Below, in pieces: positions 43,089 to 52,178 of a stretch of DNA of 64,000 bases. The notes under the pieces are model-generated. The model did no database searches. It was given only the letters and a program-made list of their open reading frames with translations, and was not told the origin of the DNA. The DNA is from CAYRGG01 sp964423745 (lineage in GTDB: Bacteria > Pseudomonadota > Gammaproteobacteria > Competibacterales > Competibacteraceae), in NCBI GenBank assembly GCA_964423745.1, contig CAYRGG010000001.1, forward strand, positions 1-64,000, read 5' to 3'. Positions within the stretch are counted from its first letter, which is position 1; each line of letters starts with the position of its first letter. Position numbers and translations under genes: made by a program.

Positions 43089-44159
43089 TTAATAACTACT
43101 GATTTCCTCAAGCACCTGGGTTGCTCGTAGCGTAATCGTGTCGGGCAAGGGAATATAGCCCATCTCTTCGGCCACAGCCTGTCCTTCTGTCAGTCCCCAG
43201 GCCAACACATCCTTGAGTGCCCGAGCCGTCTGGTTATCGTCATAGTGATCGTAGAGCAATAGCCAGGAATAACTCACGATGGGATAAGCGTTGTTAGCCT
43301 CTGGGTCGGTGATAAAAATACGCAGATCATCCGATGGCGCTTGCGTATCTTCCGCCAGAGCCGCTTGACCGCTTTCGGCAGACGGTGGGGTATAGGCACC
43401 GGCTTTATTCTGCAGTACGGCCATGGGAAGCCCCAGGCGTTTAGCAAAACCGTACTCCACATAACCGATGGAACCTTGACTGATTTTGATTTTATGGGCA
43501 ACCCCTTCATTACCGCTGCCCGTCACTGCCCCACCTGGCCAGTCGATGACTTTACCGACTCCTGGACCGGCACGCCATGCTTCATCGACGCTGGCTAAAT
43601 GATTGGTAAAGGCATAGGTGGTGCCGCTACTATCCCGGCGTCCCACCACTTGGATTAACTTTGGCGGTAAATCAAGCTGCGGATTAGCCGCGACAATACG
43701 CGGATCGTCCCAGCGCCAAATCTCACCCTGGAAGATATCCACATAGACATCCCGGGGCAGTTTCAGGCCATCCTCCACATGGGGAATGTTGTAGGCCAAC
43801 ACCACCATACCGGCGGTGGCGGGTAACAAATGCACCCCCCGTTCCACCTGATCCATCTCCTCGTCGTTCATGGCCGCGTCGCTAGCGCCAAAATCCACCT
43901 CACCCGCGATAAAGCGTTGGATCCCCTCACCACTGCCCACGCCTTCATAGACAATGTCTACATCCCCATGGGTTTTCTCGTACTCATTGAACCAGCGGGT
44001 GTAGAGGGGTTCTGGAAAGGTGGCGCCAGCGCCTTGAATAACCTGTGGGTCGTTGGCTGCTTGAGTCAGCTGTCCAAAAGACATCACCGCAATGACAAAA
44101 ATTGCCGCTGTTTTTAACAGAACAGGGCGTATGTAAGTCCAAAGGAAAAACGATTTCAT
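43089..44159 (-). CDS. pstS: Phosphate ABC transporter substrate-binding protein, second copy
   Basis: A 356-residue periplasmic PstS. After the signal peptide comes VIQGAGATFPEPLYTRWFNEY, the phosphate-binding GAGATFP motif, then VGSGEGIQRFIAGEVDFGASDAAM, VGRRDSSGTTYAFTNHL and GSIGYVEYGFAKRLGL. It differs clearly from the PstS at 47004 in sequence. It sits 19 bp after pstB, at the end of the operon instead of the usual first place. Two PstS copies may differ in affinity or expression. Confidence 0.93.
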   Translation of the reverse strand: MKSFFLWTYIRPVLLKTAAIFVIAVMSFGQLTQAANDPQVIQGAGATFPEPLYTRWFNEYEKTHGDVDIVYEGVGSGEGIQRFIAGEVDFGASDAAMNDEEMDQVERGVHLLPATAGMVVLAYNIPHVEDGLKLPRDVYVDIFQGEIWRWDDPRIVAANPQLDLPPKLIQVVGRRDSSGTTYAFTNHLASVDEAWRAGPGVGKVIDWPGGAVTGSGNEGVAHKIKISQGSIGYVEYGFAKRLGLPMAVLQNKAGAYTPPSAESGQAALAEDTQAPSDDLRIFITDPEANNAYPIVSYSWLLLYDHYDDNQTARALKDVLAWGLTEGQAVAEEMGYIPLPDTITLRATQVLEEISSY

Positions 44160-44178
44160 GGTGTTTTCTCGCTTGCCC

Positions 44179-45009
44179 TCAGCTGAATTGGCCGGAGACG
44201 TATTCTTTGGTTAGTTTTTCCTGGGGATCTTCAAAAATCTGCTGAGTATGGCCCATCTCCACCAGGTAGCCGGTGCGCTTACTCTCCGAAATATCCACGC
44301 CGAAGAAACAGGTGGTATCTGCCACCCGCATGGCCTGTTGCATATTGTGAGTCACCAAGGCCACGGTGTAATTTTCCTTGAGTTGCAACATGAGTTCCTC
44401 CACCTGACGGGTGGCAATGGGGTCGAGGGCTGAGCACGGCTCATCCATCAATAGCACATCCGGATCCGTGGCGATGGCACGGGCGATGCAGAGACGCTGC
44501 TGCTGACCACCGGACAAAGATAGCCCGCTGTTTTTCAGCTTGTCTTTGACCTCATTCCAGAGGGCGGCCCGTTCCAAAGCCTTCTGCACCCGCTCGCTGA
44601 TGCTGCCTTTATAGCGGTTAAGCCGCAGACCAAAGGCGACGTTATCGTAAATGCTCATGGAGAAGGGATTGGGTTGCTGAAACACCATACCGATATAACG
44701 GCGCACGATGACGGGATCAACGCCTTTATCGTAAATGTCTTGACCGTGATAAGACACACGGCCTTCCAAACGGAAAATATTAATTAAATCATTCATGCGA
44801 TTTAGACTGCGCAACACGGTGCTCTTGCCGCAGCCGGAAGGACCGATGAAACCGGTGATTTTATTTTTTTCGACGGGCAGCAGACTGTCCCGCACTGCGA
44901 GAAAATCACCATAGAAAATCTTACGGATGTCGCAGTCAATCACTACCTCTCCCGTGGGTGCAAACGCTGCCGCGTCAGGCGTTACTGCCTCTTCAGTAGC
45001 TGCATTCAT
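44179..45009 (-). CDS. pstB: Phosphate ABC transporter ATP-binding protein
   Basis: A 276-residue ATPase. Walker A is GPSGCGKST, the signature is LSGGQQQRLCIARAIA, Walker B is VLLMDEPCSALDP and the switch His is in VTHNM. The PstB-specific end is TGYLVEMGHTQQIFEDPQEKLTKEYVSGQFS. Start 45009 follows GGAGG at six bases; the open frame runs into the pstA end but has no better site. It powers phosphate import with pstA and pstC. Confidence 0.95.
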   Translation of the reverse strand: MNAATEEAVTPDAAAFAPTGEVVIDCDIRKIFYGDFLAVRDSLLPVEKNKITGFIGPSGCGKSTVLRSLNRMNDLINIFRLEGRVSYHGQDIYDKGVDPVIVRRYIGMVFQQPNPFSMSIYDNVAFGLRLNRYKGSISERVQKALERAALWNEVKDKLKNSGLSLSGGQQQRLCIARAIATDPDVLLMDEPCSALDPIATRQVEELMLQLKENYTVALVTHNMQQAMRVADTTCFFGVDISESKRTGYLVEMGHTQQIFEDPQEKLTKEYVSGQFS

Positions 45010-45028
45010 TTTATACCTCCAGTTTCGC

Positions 45029-45919
45029 TCAGACTTTAGGTTGGCCAAACAGGCGAGCTAGAATATTGAAAATCAGGACGATAAACACCAACACCAGCGA
45101 AGCGGCCCAGGCAAGCTCCACTTGGCTTTCAAAGGGCATGGCTGAGAAGTTGAAGATCAGGATCGACAAGGACGCAGTGGGCTCCATCAAACTGGAAATG
45201 TAGTAGTTGCTAAACAGAGCCGTGAACAGGAGCGGGGCAGATTCTCCCGCCGCCCCGGCGATGGCCAGCATCACGCCGGTAAGGATACCCGGCAGTCCCG
45301 TGGGCAACACCACCTTCCAGATAACTTGGCTACGGGTGCAGCCCATGCCGAAGGCCGCGTCCTTCATACGCTGGGGCACTTGTTTGATAGCCTCTTCGGC
45401 AGCCAGCACCACCGTCGGCAGCATCAAAACCGACAAGGCAACACCCCCGGCAACAGCGGAGTAGCCAAAGCGGATGACCAAAACAGCATATACAAACACA
45501 CCGGCCAATATGGATGGAAAACCGGTCAATGTCTTAGCTAAAAAACGCGATGTGGTGGCAATCTTGCTGTCTGGACCTAGAATGGCGAGATAAATGGCAG
45601 CGAGAATCCCAAAGGGCACGCTAATGAGACTGGCAATACCCACCATCACCAAGGTACCGACGATGGCGTTGCCAATACCGCCGCCCATCTCAAAACCGGC
45701 TGGCGGCAACGCCGTGAGGGTTTCAATGCTGATGCGGGCGCCACCCCGGATCACCAACATAGTGATCACCGAAAACAGGGGAACGCTGGCGAGAATGGCG
45801 ACAATCCACGTCAAAACCGTGAGGAAACCACTCTTTAAAGCCCGTCTTTCCAACATTTGACGGCGCAACTGAGGAACCTTTGCCTCCTCATTCAAAGTAA
45901 TCACTTTGACATCGCTCAT
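45029..45919 (-). CDS. pstA: Phosphate ABC transporter permease PstA
   Basis: A 296-residue permease with six membrane helices. It shows the BPD transport motif EEAIKQVPQRMKDAAFGMGCTRSQVIWKVVLP, where the EAA loop contacts PstB. The family piece GGGIGNAIVGTLVMVGIASLISVPFGILAAIYL is also visible. Its start overlaps the pstC stop by four bases (ATGA). Confidence 0.94.
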   Translation of the reverse strand: MSDVKVITLNEEAKVPQLRRQMLERRALKSGFLTVLTWIVAILASVPLFSVITMLVIRGGARISIETLTALPPAGFEMGGGIGNAIVGTLVMVGIASLISVPFGILAAIYLAILGPDSKIATTSRFLAKTLTGFPSILAGVFVYAVLVIRFGYSAVAGGVALSVLMLPTVVLAAEEAIKQVPQRMKDAAFGMGCTRSQVIWKVVLPTGLPGILTGVMLAIAGAAGESAPLLFTALFSNYYISSLMEPTASLSILIFNFSAMPFESQVELAWAASLVLVFIVLIFNILARLFGQPKV

Positions 45920-46893
45920 TGTTTGCCCTCGAACTTACGAGTGGTATATTGCTGCACCCAGAGACCCAACACGTTAACGATCAAGGTAATGGCCAGCAGC
46001 ACCATGGCCGCATACATCAACGCTCTAACCTCCACAGCGCCGGCCTCGGGAAAGTTGGAAGCAAGCAGTGCAGCTAGGGTATTGGCGGGCGCAAACAAGG
46101 ACAGATTGATCTGATTACTATTGCCAATGAGCATGGCCAAAGCCATGGTTTCACCCAGAGCGCGGCCAAAACCCAGCACCAAGGCGGCAAGAACTCCCGA
46201 CGACGCGGTGGGCAGTATGACCTTGAGGATCGCTTCCCAACGGGTGGTGCCCATACCATAAGCTGCTTCTTTGACTTTGTAGGGGATACGCCGAAAGGCG
46301 TCCACGGAAATGGCGGCGACGGTGGGCAGGATCATGATGGCCAGCACCAGGGCAGCCGGCGCTAGACCGGGACCGCTGAGGTCGGTGCGGAACAGGGGAA
46401 TCCAACCGAGATTCTCGTGTAACCAGCCAGCCACCGGTCGCAGCAGGGGTATCAACACATAAATACCCCACAAGCCATAGACCACCGAGGGAATGGCCGC
46501 CAACAGTTCGACGATTGTGCGAAATACCGCTGCAACCCGGAAGTTGATAAACTCTTGGGTAAGAAAGATAGCGATGGCGATACCAAAGGTGCCGCCCAAT
46601 AACAGCGCCAGCAATGAACTATAAAGGGTACCCCAAATTTCCGGCAGAACGCCAAATTCCTCCTGGCTTGCATTCCAGGTGGTGCCGGTGATAAAGCCAA
46701 GCCCCTGTTCTCTAAAGGCAGGCAGGGCCTGACCTCCTAGCTTCCAGATGATATAGGCCATCAAGAGGATGATCAGTAAGGCGGAGACAAAGGCGATGCT
46801 GCGAAAAATAGAGTCGCTAAAGTATTCACGCTGGGACGGCGGCCCGCTTATACTGGTGGCCATATCGGCTTTTGCAAAGGGATTTTTGACCAT
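45916..46893 (-). CDS. pstC: Phosphate ABC transporter permease PstC
   Basis: A 325-residue permease: IFRSIAFVSALLIILLMAYIIWKL as the first helix, FGIAIAIFLTQEFI, PSVVYGLWGIYVLIPLLRP, and the EAA loop DAFRRIPYKVKEAAYGMGTTRWEAILKVILPTASSGV. It follows the first pstS gene after a 110-bp gap that contains a terminator-like hairpin. That arrangement would let pstS be transcribed more strongly than the transporter genes. Confidence 0.94.
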   Translation of the reverse strand: MVKNPFAKADMATSISGPPSQREYFSDSIFRSIAFVSALLIILLMAYIIWKLGGQALPAFREQGLGFITGTTWNASQEEFGVLPEIWGTLYSSLLALLLGGTFGIAIAIFLTQEFINFRVAAVFRTIVELLAAIPSVVYGLWGIYVLIPLLRPVAGWLHENLGWIPLFRTDLSGPGLAPAALVLAIMILPTVAAISVDAFRRIPYKVKEAAYGMGTTRWEAILKVILPTASSGVLAALVLGFGRALGETMALAMLIGNSNQINLSLFAPANTLAALLASNFPEAGAVEVRALMYAAMVLLAITLIVNVLGLWVQQYTTRKFEGKQ

Positions 46894-46937
46894 GGTTAAA
46901 TTTTGCCCCTAGGCGGGTTATAAGATTAGCGCAGATG

Positions 46938-46970
46938 GAAAAAAGCGTGGCGGCTAAGAAAAGCCGCCAC
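46938..46970 (-). terminator. Intra-operon terminator/attenuator between pstS and pstC
   Basis: A perfect 9-bp stem, GTGGCGGCT (46947-46955) with AGCCGCCAC (46962-46970) and loop AAGAAA. Read on the minus strand it is followed by GCTTTTTTCC. It would partly stop transcription after pstS. This fits the common need for far more binding protein than permease. Confidence 0.78.
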
Positions 46971-47003
46971 TGAATGAACAAACACCCCCAAACCAGTATG
47001 GCT

Positions 47004-48062
47004 TTACTGGATCATCTGCGAAGCTGTGCGTACCTTCTCCACTACGTTCTCCGGCAGCGGTATATAACCCATTTCCTCGGCTTGCTTTTGACCTTCGGTA
47101 AGGGCGTATTCAACTAGATTCTGGGCCGCTTTGGCTTTCTCTTGGTCCTGATACTCGGTTGGGAAGATCAACCAGGTGAAGGTGGCGATGGGATAAGACT
47201 CCTCGCCGGACGGATCATAGACCCAAACCCGCAGATCGGGGACCTCTGATCCTGGCAGGGTGCCTTCCGGAAACTCGGCACTAGCCAGTGCCGCGCTACC
47301 GGCTTCAGCCCCAGGGGAAACGAACTCACCGGCTTTGTTTTCCAGCATAGCTGACTTAGCCCCAGTTAATTTAGCGTAGCCATACTCGATGTAGCCGATG
47401 GCGCCGGGGGTTTGCTGAACGGTGGCGGTGACGCCGTCGTTTTTGGGTGCTTTGACAAAATTATTGCTCTTGGGCCATTGGGGTGATTTACCCTGACCGA
47501 CAGTTTCTTTAAATTCTTCGTCAATCGCGGCAAGATGACCGGTGAATACATAGGTGGTGCCGGAGGAATCGGAGCGCACTACCACGGTGATAGGCTCATC
47601 GGGAAGCTCTACGTCGGGATTGGCTTCCGCGATGGCAGGATCATTCCATTTTGTGACCTTACCCATAAAAATATCGGGGTAGACCTCACGGGGTAGTTTG
47701 AGTTCTTCAACACCGTCGAGATTATATGTAAGGACAATTTCCCCCGCGGTGATGGGCAGCAAGACGACGCCATTGTCCGCCTTTTCGATTTCTTCATCGC
47801 TCATGGCGGCATCGCTGCCCGCGAAATCCACCACCTGGTTGGTAAAATCCTGAATACCCGCGCCACTTCCCTTAGCTTGATAATCCACCCGGATGTCGTC
47901 GTTGTTTTGACTAAAATCTTTAAACCACATGGAATAGATAGGAAACGGAAAACTGGCTCCCGAACCGTTGAGCCTTACCTCCGCGTTGGCATTGGTAGTA
48001 GTGAGGACGGTGGCAAAAAACAGAAAAACCATGCAACCCTTTATAAAGGTTATGCATTTCAT
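47004..48062 (-). CDS. pstS: Phosphate ABC transporter substrate-binding protein, promoter-proximal copy
   Basis: A 352-residue PstS. The signal peptide (MKCITFIKGCMVFLFFATVL, cut after ANA) precedes VRLNGSGASFPFPIYSMWFKDF, QAKGSGAGIQDFTNQVVDFAGSDAAMSDEE, VVVRSDSSGTTYVFTGHL and GAIGYIEYGYAKLTG. It is the first gene of the operon with a PHO-box-like site about 95 bp upstream. GAGG precedes the start. Two Met codons further upstream are in frame and were not preferred. Confidence 0.94.
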   Translation of the reverse strand: MKCITFIKGCMVFLFFATVLTTTNANAEVRLNGSGASFPFPIYSMWFKDFSQNNDDIRVDYQAKGSGAGIQDFTNQVVDFAGSDAAMSDEEIEKADNGVVLLPITAGEIVLTYNLDGVEELKLPREVYPDIFMGKVTKWNDPAIAEANPDVELPDEPITVVVRSDSSGTTYVFTGHLAAIDEEFKETVGQGKSPQWPKSNNFVKAPKNDGVTATVQQTPGAIGYIEYGYAKLTGAKSAMLENKAGEFVSPGAEAGSAALASAEFPEGTLPGSEVPDLRVWVYDPSGEESYPIATFTWLIFPTEYQDQEKAKAAQNLVEYALTEGQKQAEEMGYIPLPENVVEKVRTASQMIQ

Positions 48063-48155
48063 AAGTGGCAACCTCTAACAATCGGAAAAATGTAGATATT
48101 ATTTTATAACTATTCGGATAGCGCGATTTAAGCCTAACCAGAGTAGGCCATGTTT

Positions 48156-48173
48156 ATGTCATTTTTATGACAA
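48156..48173 (-). promoter_or_regulatory. PHO box upstream of pstS
   Basis: On the minus strand the site reads TTGTCATAAAAATGACAT. It is close to the known PhoB tandem pattern, CTGTCAT then 4 bp then CTGTCAT (first half 6/7, second half 5/7). The promoter it would activate lies about 95 bp before pstS. PhoB-dependent induction at low phosphate is therefore likely. Confidence 0.62.
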
Positions 48174-48176
48174 GAG

Positions 48177-48230
48177 CCATCCGCGTGGGCAATCAGCCAT
48201 CCGCGTGGGCAATCAAGTTGTCCACCCTAC
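48177..48230. repeat. Dispersed palindromic repeat, copy 3 (with an extra half)
   Basis: Two direct copies of CCATCCGCGTGGGCAATCA lie head to tail (48178-48196 and 48197-48215). Only the second continues into AGTTGTCCACCCTAC. It is diverged from the core but clearly the same family. It sits just upstream of the PHO box of the pst operon, so it separates this promoter from the sulfur-enzyme gene. Confidence 0.7.
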
Positions 48231-48287
48231 GTACACTATATTCACACTATTAACACAGGGCACATCGTTAGCGGTCACGCTTTCTCC

Positions 48288-49652
48288 TTAGCTAAGAATT
48301 TCGCAGCCTAGTTTCTTACACGCAGCCATGGAACCTAAACCCACCTCCACTTGCTCGAAACCGTGCTTTTTCAAAACGGAAGCTGCGATGATGGCCCGTT
48401 GGCCACTGCCACAAAAGGTGGTTATCGGTCTTGCAGCTGGAATCTCGCTGATCCGCCTCTCTATTTCACCCACATAAATAGGCGTCGCATTGGGTAAACG
48501 ACCGCTTTCGAACTCATCCACTGAGCGCAAATCCAGCAGCGTATACTCCATCCCGTTTTCAATACGACATTTTAAGACGTCCGCATGAATGGCGGGAATT
48601 GTGTCATAGGGCCGACCACTGATCTCCCAGGTATGCAAACCTTCGTCCAGATAACCGGTAAACTGGCTATAGCCCATGCGCACCAGGAACCGCACGGCTT
48701 TATCGACTTCGTCTACATCATGCACCACAAAACCGATGTCACGATCATAGGGCAAATACCAGCCCGCAAAGGCAGGTACTATTTCCAGCGGGATCGCTAG
48801 GCTGCCAGGGATCAATGCACCGGCAATGGCTTCTGGATTGCGCACATCTAAAACAATCATGCCGGATTCCATGGCATCAGCGAATTGGTCAGCACCCAGC
48901 GGTGGTGGTTTCGGGAGTTCCCCCAGCGCCTCAGCCCCTTCCTGATTAAGCTTTTCCATAGTCTGAAAATAAGGCGGCTTATAATGGTTCTCCTCTACCT
49001 TGTAACGAATAAAACTTTCCCGACCCATCTGTAAGCGGGGATTGTGTTTGCGTTCGTAACCCAAGGTGGAAAACTCCCGGGACGCCATGCCGGAACCACA
49101 CACGGATCCTGCCCCGTGGGCAGGATATAATATGGTTTGGTCCCCCAGGGGCAATAATTTATCGAAGATACTATCGAACAGCAGTCCAGCCACTTCCTGG
49201 GCCCGGTCGGGATAAAAATCAGTACGGCCTACATCACCGATGAATAAGGCATCGCCGGTGAAGACAGCCACGGCACTGTCACCAAAACCTCTATCGAATA
49301 GGGCGATGGAAATACTCTCATCGGTATGGCCGGGTGTTTCGATCACTTGCAATAAAATGTCACCCAGCTCAAAGGTATCGTCCTCTTTAACGGGATTGCC
49401 ATAGCTAAACGACAGGGCCTGCCCATGATAAATTTGAGCCCCGGTGTAGCGGGCTAAATCTTGCGATCCAATCACGTAATCTTCATTACGGTGGGTCTCA
49501 AAGATATGGGTAATCTGCGTTCCCTGGCGGTAGGCAATGTCCATATAAATATGGCAATCGCGCCGTGGATCGATGACGGCGGCCTGTCTACCATCACCTA
49601 CCACATAGGATAAATGCGCTAAACCTTCTGAGCGGACCATTTCTAAAAACAT
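48288..49652 (-). CDS. MBL-fold persulfide dioxygenase-type hydrolase fused to two rhodanese domains
   Basis: A 454-residue fusion. The metallo-beta-lactamase part (1-250) has ETHRNEDYVIG at residues 52-62, in place of the usual THxHxDH. His54 and Asp58 are kept, but the second and third His are Asn56 and Tyr59. His109 (TPGHTDES) and Asp134 (FTGDALF) follow. ETHE1-type mono-iron enzymes use the first His, the later His and this Asp, so a mononuclear iron site is still possible. Two rhodanese domains follow. The first (about 265-345) has no active Cys loop, while the second carries Cys414 in TFCGSGQRA. Sulfide or persulfide oxidation is likely. Confidence 0.85.
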   Translation of the reverse strand: MFLEMVRSEGLAHLSYVVGDGRQAAVIDPRRDCHIYMDIAYRQGTQITHIFETHRNEDYVIGSQDLARYTGAQIYHGQALSFSYGNPVKEDDTFELGDILLQVIETPGHTDESISIALFDRGFGDSAVAVFTGDALFIGDVGRTDFYPDRAQEVAGLLFDSIFDKLLPLGDQTILYPAHGAGSVCGSGMASREFSTLGYERKHNPRLQMGRESFIRYKVEENHYKPPYFQTMEKLNQEGAEALGELPKPPPLGADQFADAMESGMIVLDVRNPEAIAGALIPGSLAIPLEIVPAFAGWYLPYDRDIGFVVHDVDEVDKAVRFLVRMGYSQFTGYLDEGLHTWEISGRPYDTIPAIHADVLKCRIENGMEYTLLDLRSVDEFESGRLPNATPIYVGEIERRISEIPAARPITTFCGSGQRAIIAASVLKKHGFEQVEVGLGSMAACKKLGCEILS

Positions 49653-50029
49653 CGTGACTACCCCCTACAGCATTTACTGACTTACTTGCTATGTAGCGTT
49701 ACTTTACTTAATAACCCTATTTAAAATAAGCAAATGACACGCCAGTTGTTCTGCTGTTTTTAACAGCCATCATCGCTAAGATTTCGATAAGTGCCTATGA
49801 TGGAAAACGTTGTTTCAATGTGTTGGCGCATTAAATGCTTTAGTTAACTTTAAACTATTTTTATAAACCCATTTTTCTACGCAAATGGCTTTATCTACGA
49901 GTGAACAACCCTAAATGCTTTGCAAAATTTGCAAAAAAATTGAATTTTTTTCAATTTTCAAAGATAAAGTGAGCGGCAGGGGTCTAAAAAATAAGTCTTG
50001 CGGTACACGTATAAAATGATAGAAAAATA
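49653..50029. other. Divergent non-coding region with a perfect recurring palindrome
   Basis: No gene was found. TTGCAAAATTTGCAA (49920-49934) is a perfect palindrome and one of the best copies of the recurring motif. It lies about 96 bp before the ExoD-like gene and 270 bp before the MBL-rhodanese gene. Confidence 0.55.
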
Positions 50030-50608
50030 ATGACAACACCGACTAAATTAACCGACTTTCTAGAACAACTGGATGATAAAACCAGTGGCGACACCATCAC
50101 CTTGGGTGAAATCGTCGCTGCTTTTAAACAACGGGGTTTTGGGCCTTTATTACTAGCGCCTGCCTTACTGGTTTTATTGCCTTTCGGGGCTATTCCTACC
50201 ATCCCTACCCTATGCGGACTATTTATTTTTTTGATTGGCGGTCAGCTTCTCATAGGTCGTGATGAACCCTGGCTTCCAGAACGGCTTCGCAAAGTATCTT
50301 TTGATCGAAATAAATTTAAGTCGGCTCTCAGTAAAGTGGTCCCTTTTACAAAACGTATCGACAGCGTTATCGGCACCCGCTTGACTCAGTTCATAACACC
50401 CCCTATGAGCACTATTATCGGCGTGCTATGTATTCTTTTAGCGTTAACCATGATTCCCTTAGAACTGCTTCCCTTTGCAGCGGCGGCTCCTGCTTGGGCA
50501 ATCGCTTGTTTTGCCTTAGGGCTGACAGCCAATGATGGTCTTTTAGTCGTCATCGGCTTAACCATTACGGTTGCCGGCACCGCCGCTATTTTTTTTGGAT
50601 GGTTTTAG
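50030..50608 (+). CDS. ExoD family exopolysaccharide synthesis protein
   Basis: A 192-residue membrane protein of the ExoD family: TLGEIVAAFKQRGFGPLLLAPALLVLLPFGAIPTIPTLCG, then IFLIGGQLLIGRDEPWLPERLRKVSF, then IGVLCILLALTMIPLELLPFAAAAPAWAIACFALGLTANDGLLVVIG. In Rhizobium exoD mutants are affected in exopolysaccharide output and alkaline tolerance. It is a single gene, convergent with the aldehyde dehydrogenase. Confidence 0.87.
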   Translation: MTTPTKLTDFLEQLDDKTSGDTITLGEIVAAFKQRGFGPLLLAPALLVLLPFGAIPTIPTLCGLFIFLIGGQLLIGRDEPWLPERLRKVSFDRNKFKSALSKVVPFTKRIDSVIGTRLTQFITPPMSTIIGVLCILLALTMIPLELLPFAAAAPAWAIACFALGLTANDGLLVVIGLTITVAGTAAIFFGWF

Positions 50609-50641
50609 TTCGCTTTTGCTTAGCAAATTCAACCAAAAGTG

Positions 50642-52009
50642 TTATTTAACGTACACGGTTTTAATATTCACAAACTCCTTGATGCCGTAATGTCCTAATT
50701 CACGTCCATAACCGGATTGTTTAATACCACCAAAAGGCAACCGGGGGTCAGATTTAACAAAGGCATTCACGAAGCAACAACCAGCCTGCAGACTATCGGC
50801 GGCAATGGCTTCACCACGAACAATATTTTGCGTAAATACCGCAGCCCCTAAACCAAAAACCGTATCGTTGGCCACCTGAACAGCTTCTTGCTCATCGGCC
50901 ACCGGGATGATAGCCGCCACGGGACCAAACAGTTCTTCATCATAGGCGGGCATACCCGGCGTCACATCGGTTAATACCGTAGGTGGATAATAAGCCCCCG
51001 GACCTTCTGGCATTTCGCCACCCAGCAAACAACGAGCCCCCTTTGCGATGCTATCCGCTACCTGTTGATGCAACTCATCCCGTAGATCATGGCGTGCCTG
51101 CGGCCCTACCTCAGTGTTTTCCATCAGCGGATCGCCCATCCGCTTGGCTTTCATGCCTTCCACAAAATGGCGTTCAAACTCATCCCGCACCGCATGTTGA
51201 ACGATAAAGCGTTTGGCGGCGATACAGCTTTGCCCCGAATTTGTTAAACGGCTTGCCACACAGGTTTCCGCCGCCATTTCCACATTGGCATCGTCCAAAA
51301 TAAGATAGGGATCGCTTCCCCCCAGTTCCAGCACCGTCTTTTTTAATTCTTGCCCTGCTTTACTGGCCACCGCTTTACCGGCTGGCGTGCTGCCCGTTAA
51401 TGTCACCGCCTGCACCAAAGGGTTTTCAATGACAGGCGCCACCTGCGCCCCTCCAATCAGCAGGGTTCGAAACAGATTTTCAGGAAAACCCGCCGAGAAA
51501 AAAACGTCTTCAATGGCTAACGCACTGCCAAATACATTACTGGCATGTTTTAGTAAACCCCCATTGCCCGCCATCAACGCAGGAGCCGCAAATCGCAATA
51601 CCTGCCAAAATGGAAAGTTCCAAGGCATCACCGCCAATACGATACCTATGGGCCGATGCACCACTTGACTGCGGCTGGCGTCAGTCTCGATGAGTTCCGG
51701 GGCAAGAAAATCTTTAGCATTGTCTGCATAGAAGTCACACACCCAAGCGCATTTATCGATCTCCGAGCGCCCCCCCGCCAAAGGTTTGCCCATTTCCATA
51801 GCCATCAATCGAGCATAGTCCTCACGTCGATCACGGAGTATTTTGGCGGCTGCTTGCATGACCCGAGTGCGTTCCGTGTAAGGCGTTTCGCGCCAGCTTA
51901 AAAACGCTTGGTGGGTCTGTTGGATGATATGATCTACCTCCTCACGGGTCATTTCGTCATAGGTTTGTAACGTTTCGCCGTTTGCCGGGTTAATGCTGGT
52001 TATCGTCAT
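50642..52009 (-). CDS. NAD(P)-dependent succinate-semialdehyde dehydrogenase-like aldehyde dehydrogenase
   Basis: A 455-residue ALDH. Catalytic Cys262 (NSGQSCIAAKRF) and Glu228 (LELGGSDPYLI) are present, and VMPWNFPFWQVLR carries the Asn of the oxyanion site. The close match to short (about 455-residue) succinate-semialdehyde dehydrogenases in bacteria, such as the Sad type, includes VHRPIGIVLAVMPWNFP and the C-terminal RLPFGGIKQSGYGRELGHYGIKEFVNIKTVY. Such enzymes feed GABA carbon into the TCA cycle. Substrate choice is an inference; no GABA aminotransferase is nearby. Confidence 0.88.
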   Translation of the reverse strand: MTITSINPANGETLQTYDEMTREEVDHIIQQTHQAFLSWRETPYTERTRVMQAAAKILRDRREDYARLMAMEMGKPLAGGRSEIDKCAWVCDFYADNAKDFLAPELIETDASRSQVVHRPIGIVLAVMPWNFPFWQVLRFAAPALMAGNGGLLKHASNVFGSALAIEDVFFSAGFPENLFRTLLIGGAQVAPVIENPLVQAVTLTGSTPAGKAVASKAGQELKKTVLELGGSDPYLILDDANVEMAAETCVASRLTNSGQSCIAAKRFIVQHAVRDEFERHFVEGMKAKRMGDPLMENTEVGPQARHDLRDELHQQVADSIAKGARCLLGGEMPEGPGAYYPPTVLTDVTPGMPAYDEELFGPVAAIIPVADEQEAVQVANDTVFGLGAAVFTQNIVRGEAIAADSLQAGCCFVNAFVKSDPRLPFGGIKQSGYGRELGHYGIKEFVNIKTVYVK

Positions 52010-52178
52010 GGCTTTAATCCTGTAGGTGGATAAACTGGATTGCCGTTACCTTACCGTAAGTAAAGCACAAAGATTAGTTAGTATATTTAAACTTTAGTAG
52101 CCCTTTATCGGCTGACGTTTAGCCACTGATACCGTATGCTTCTAATCTTATTAATATCCCCACAATAGGTAACGAATC

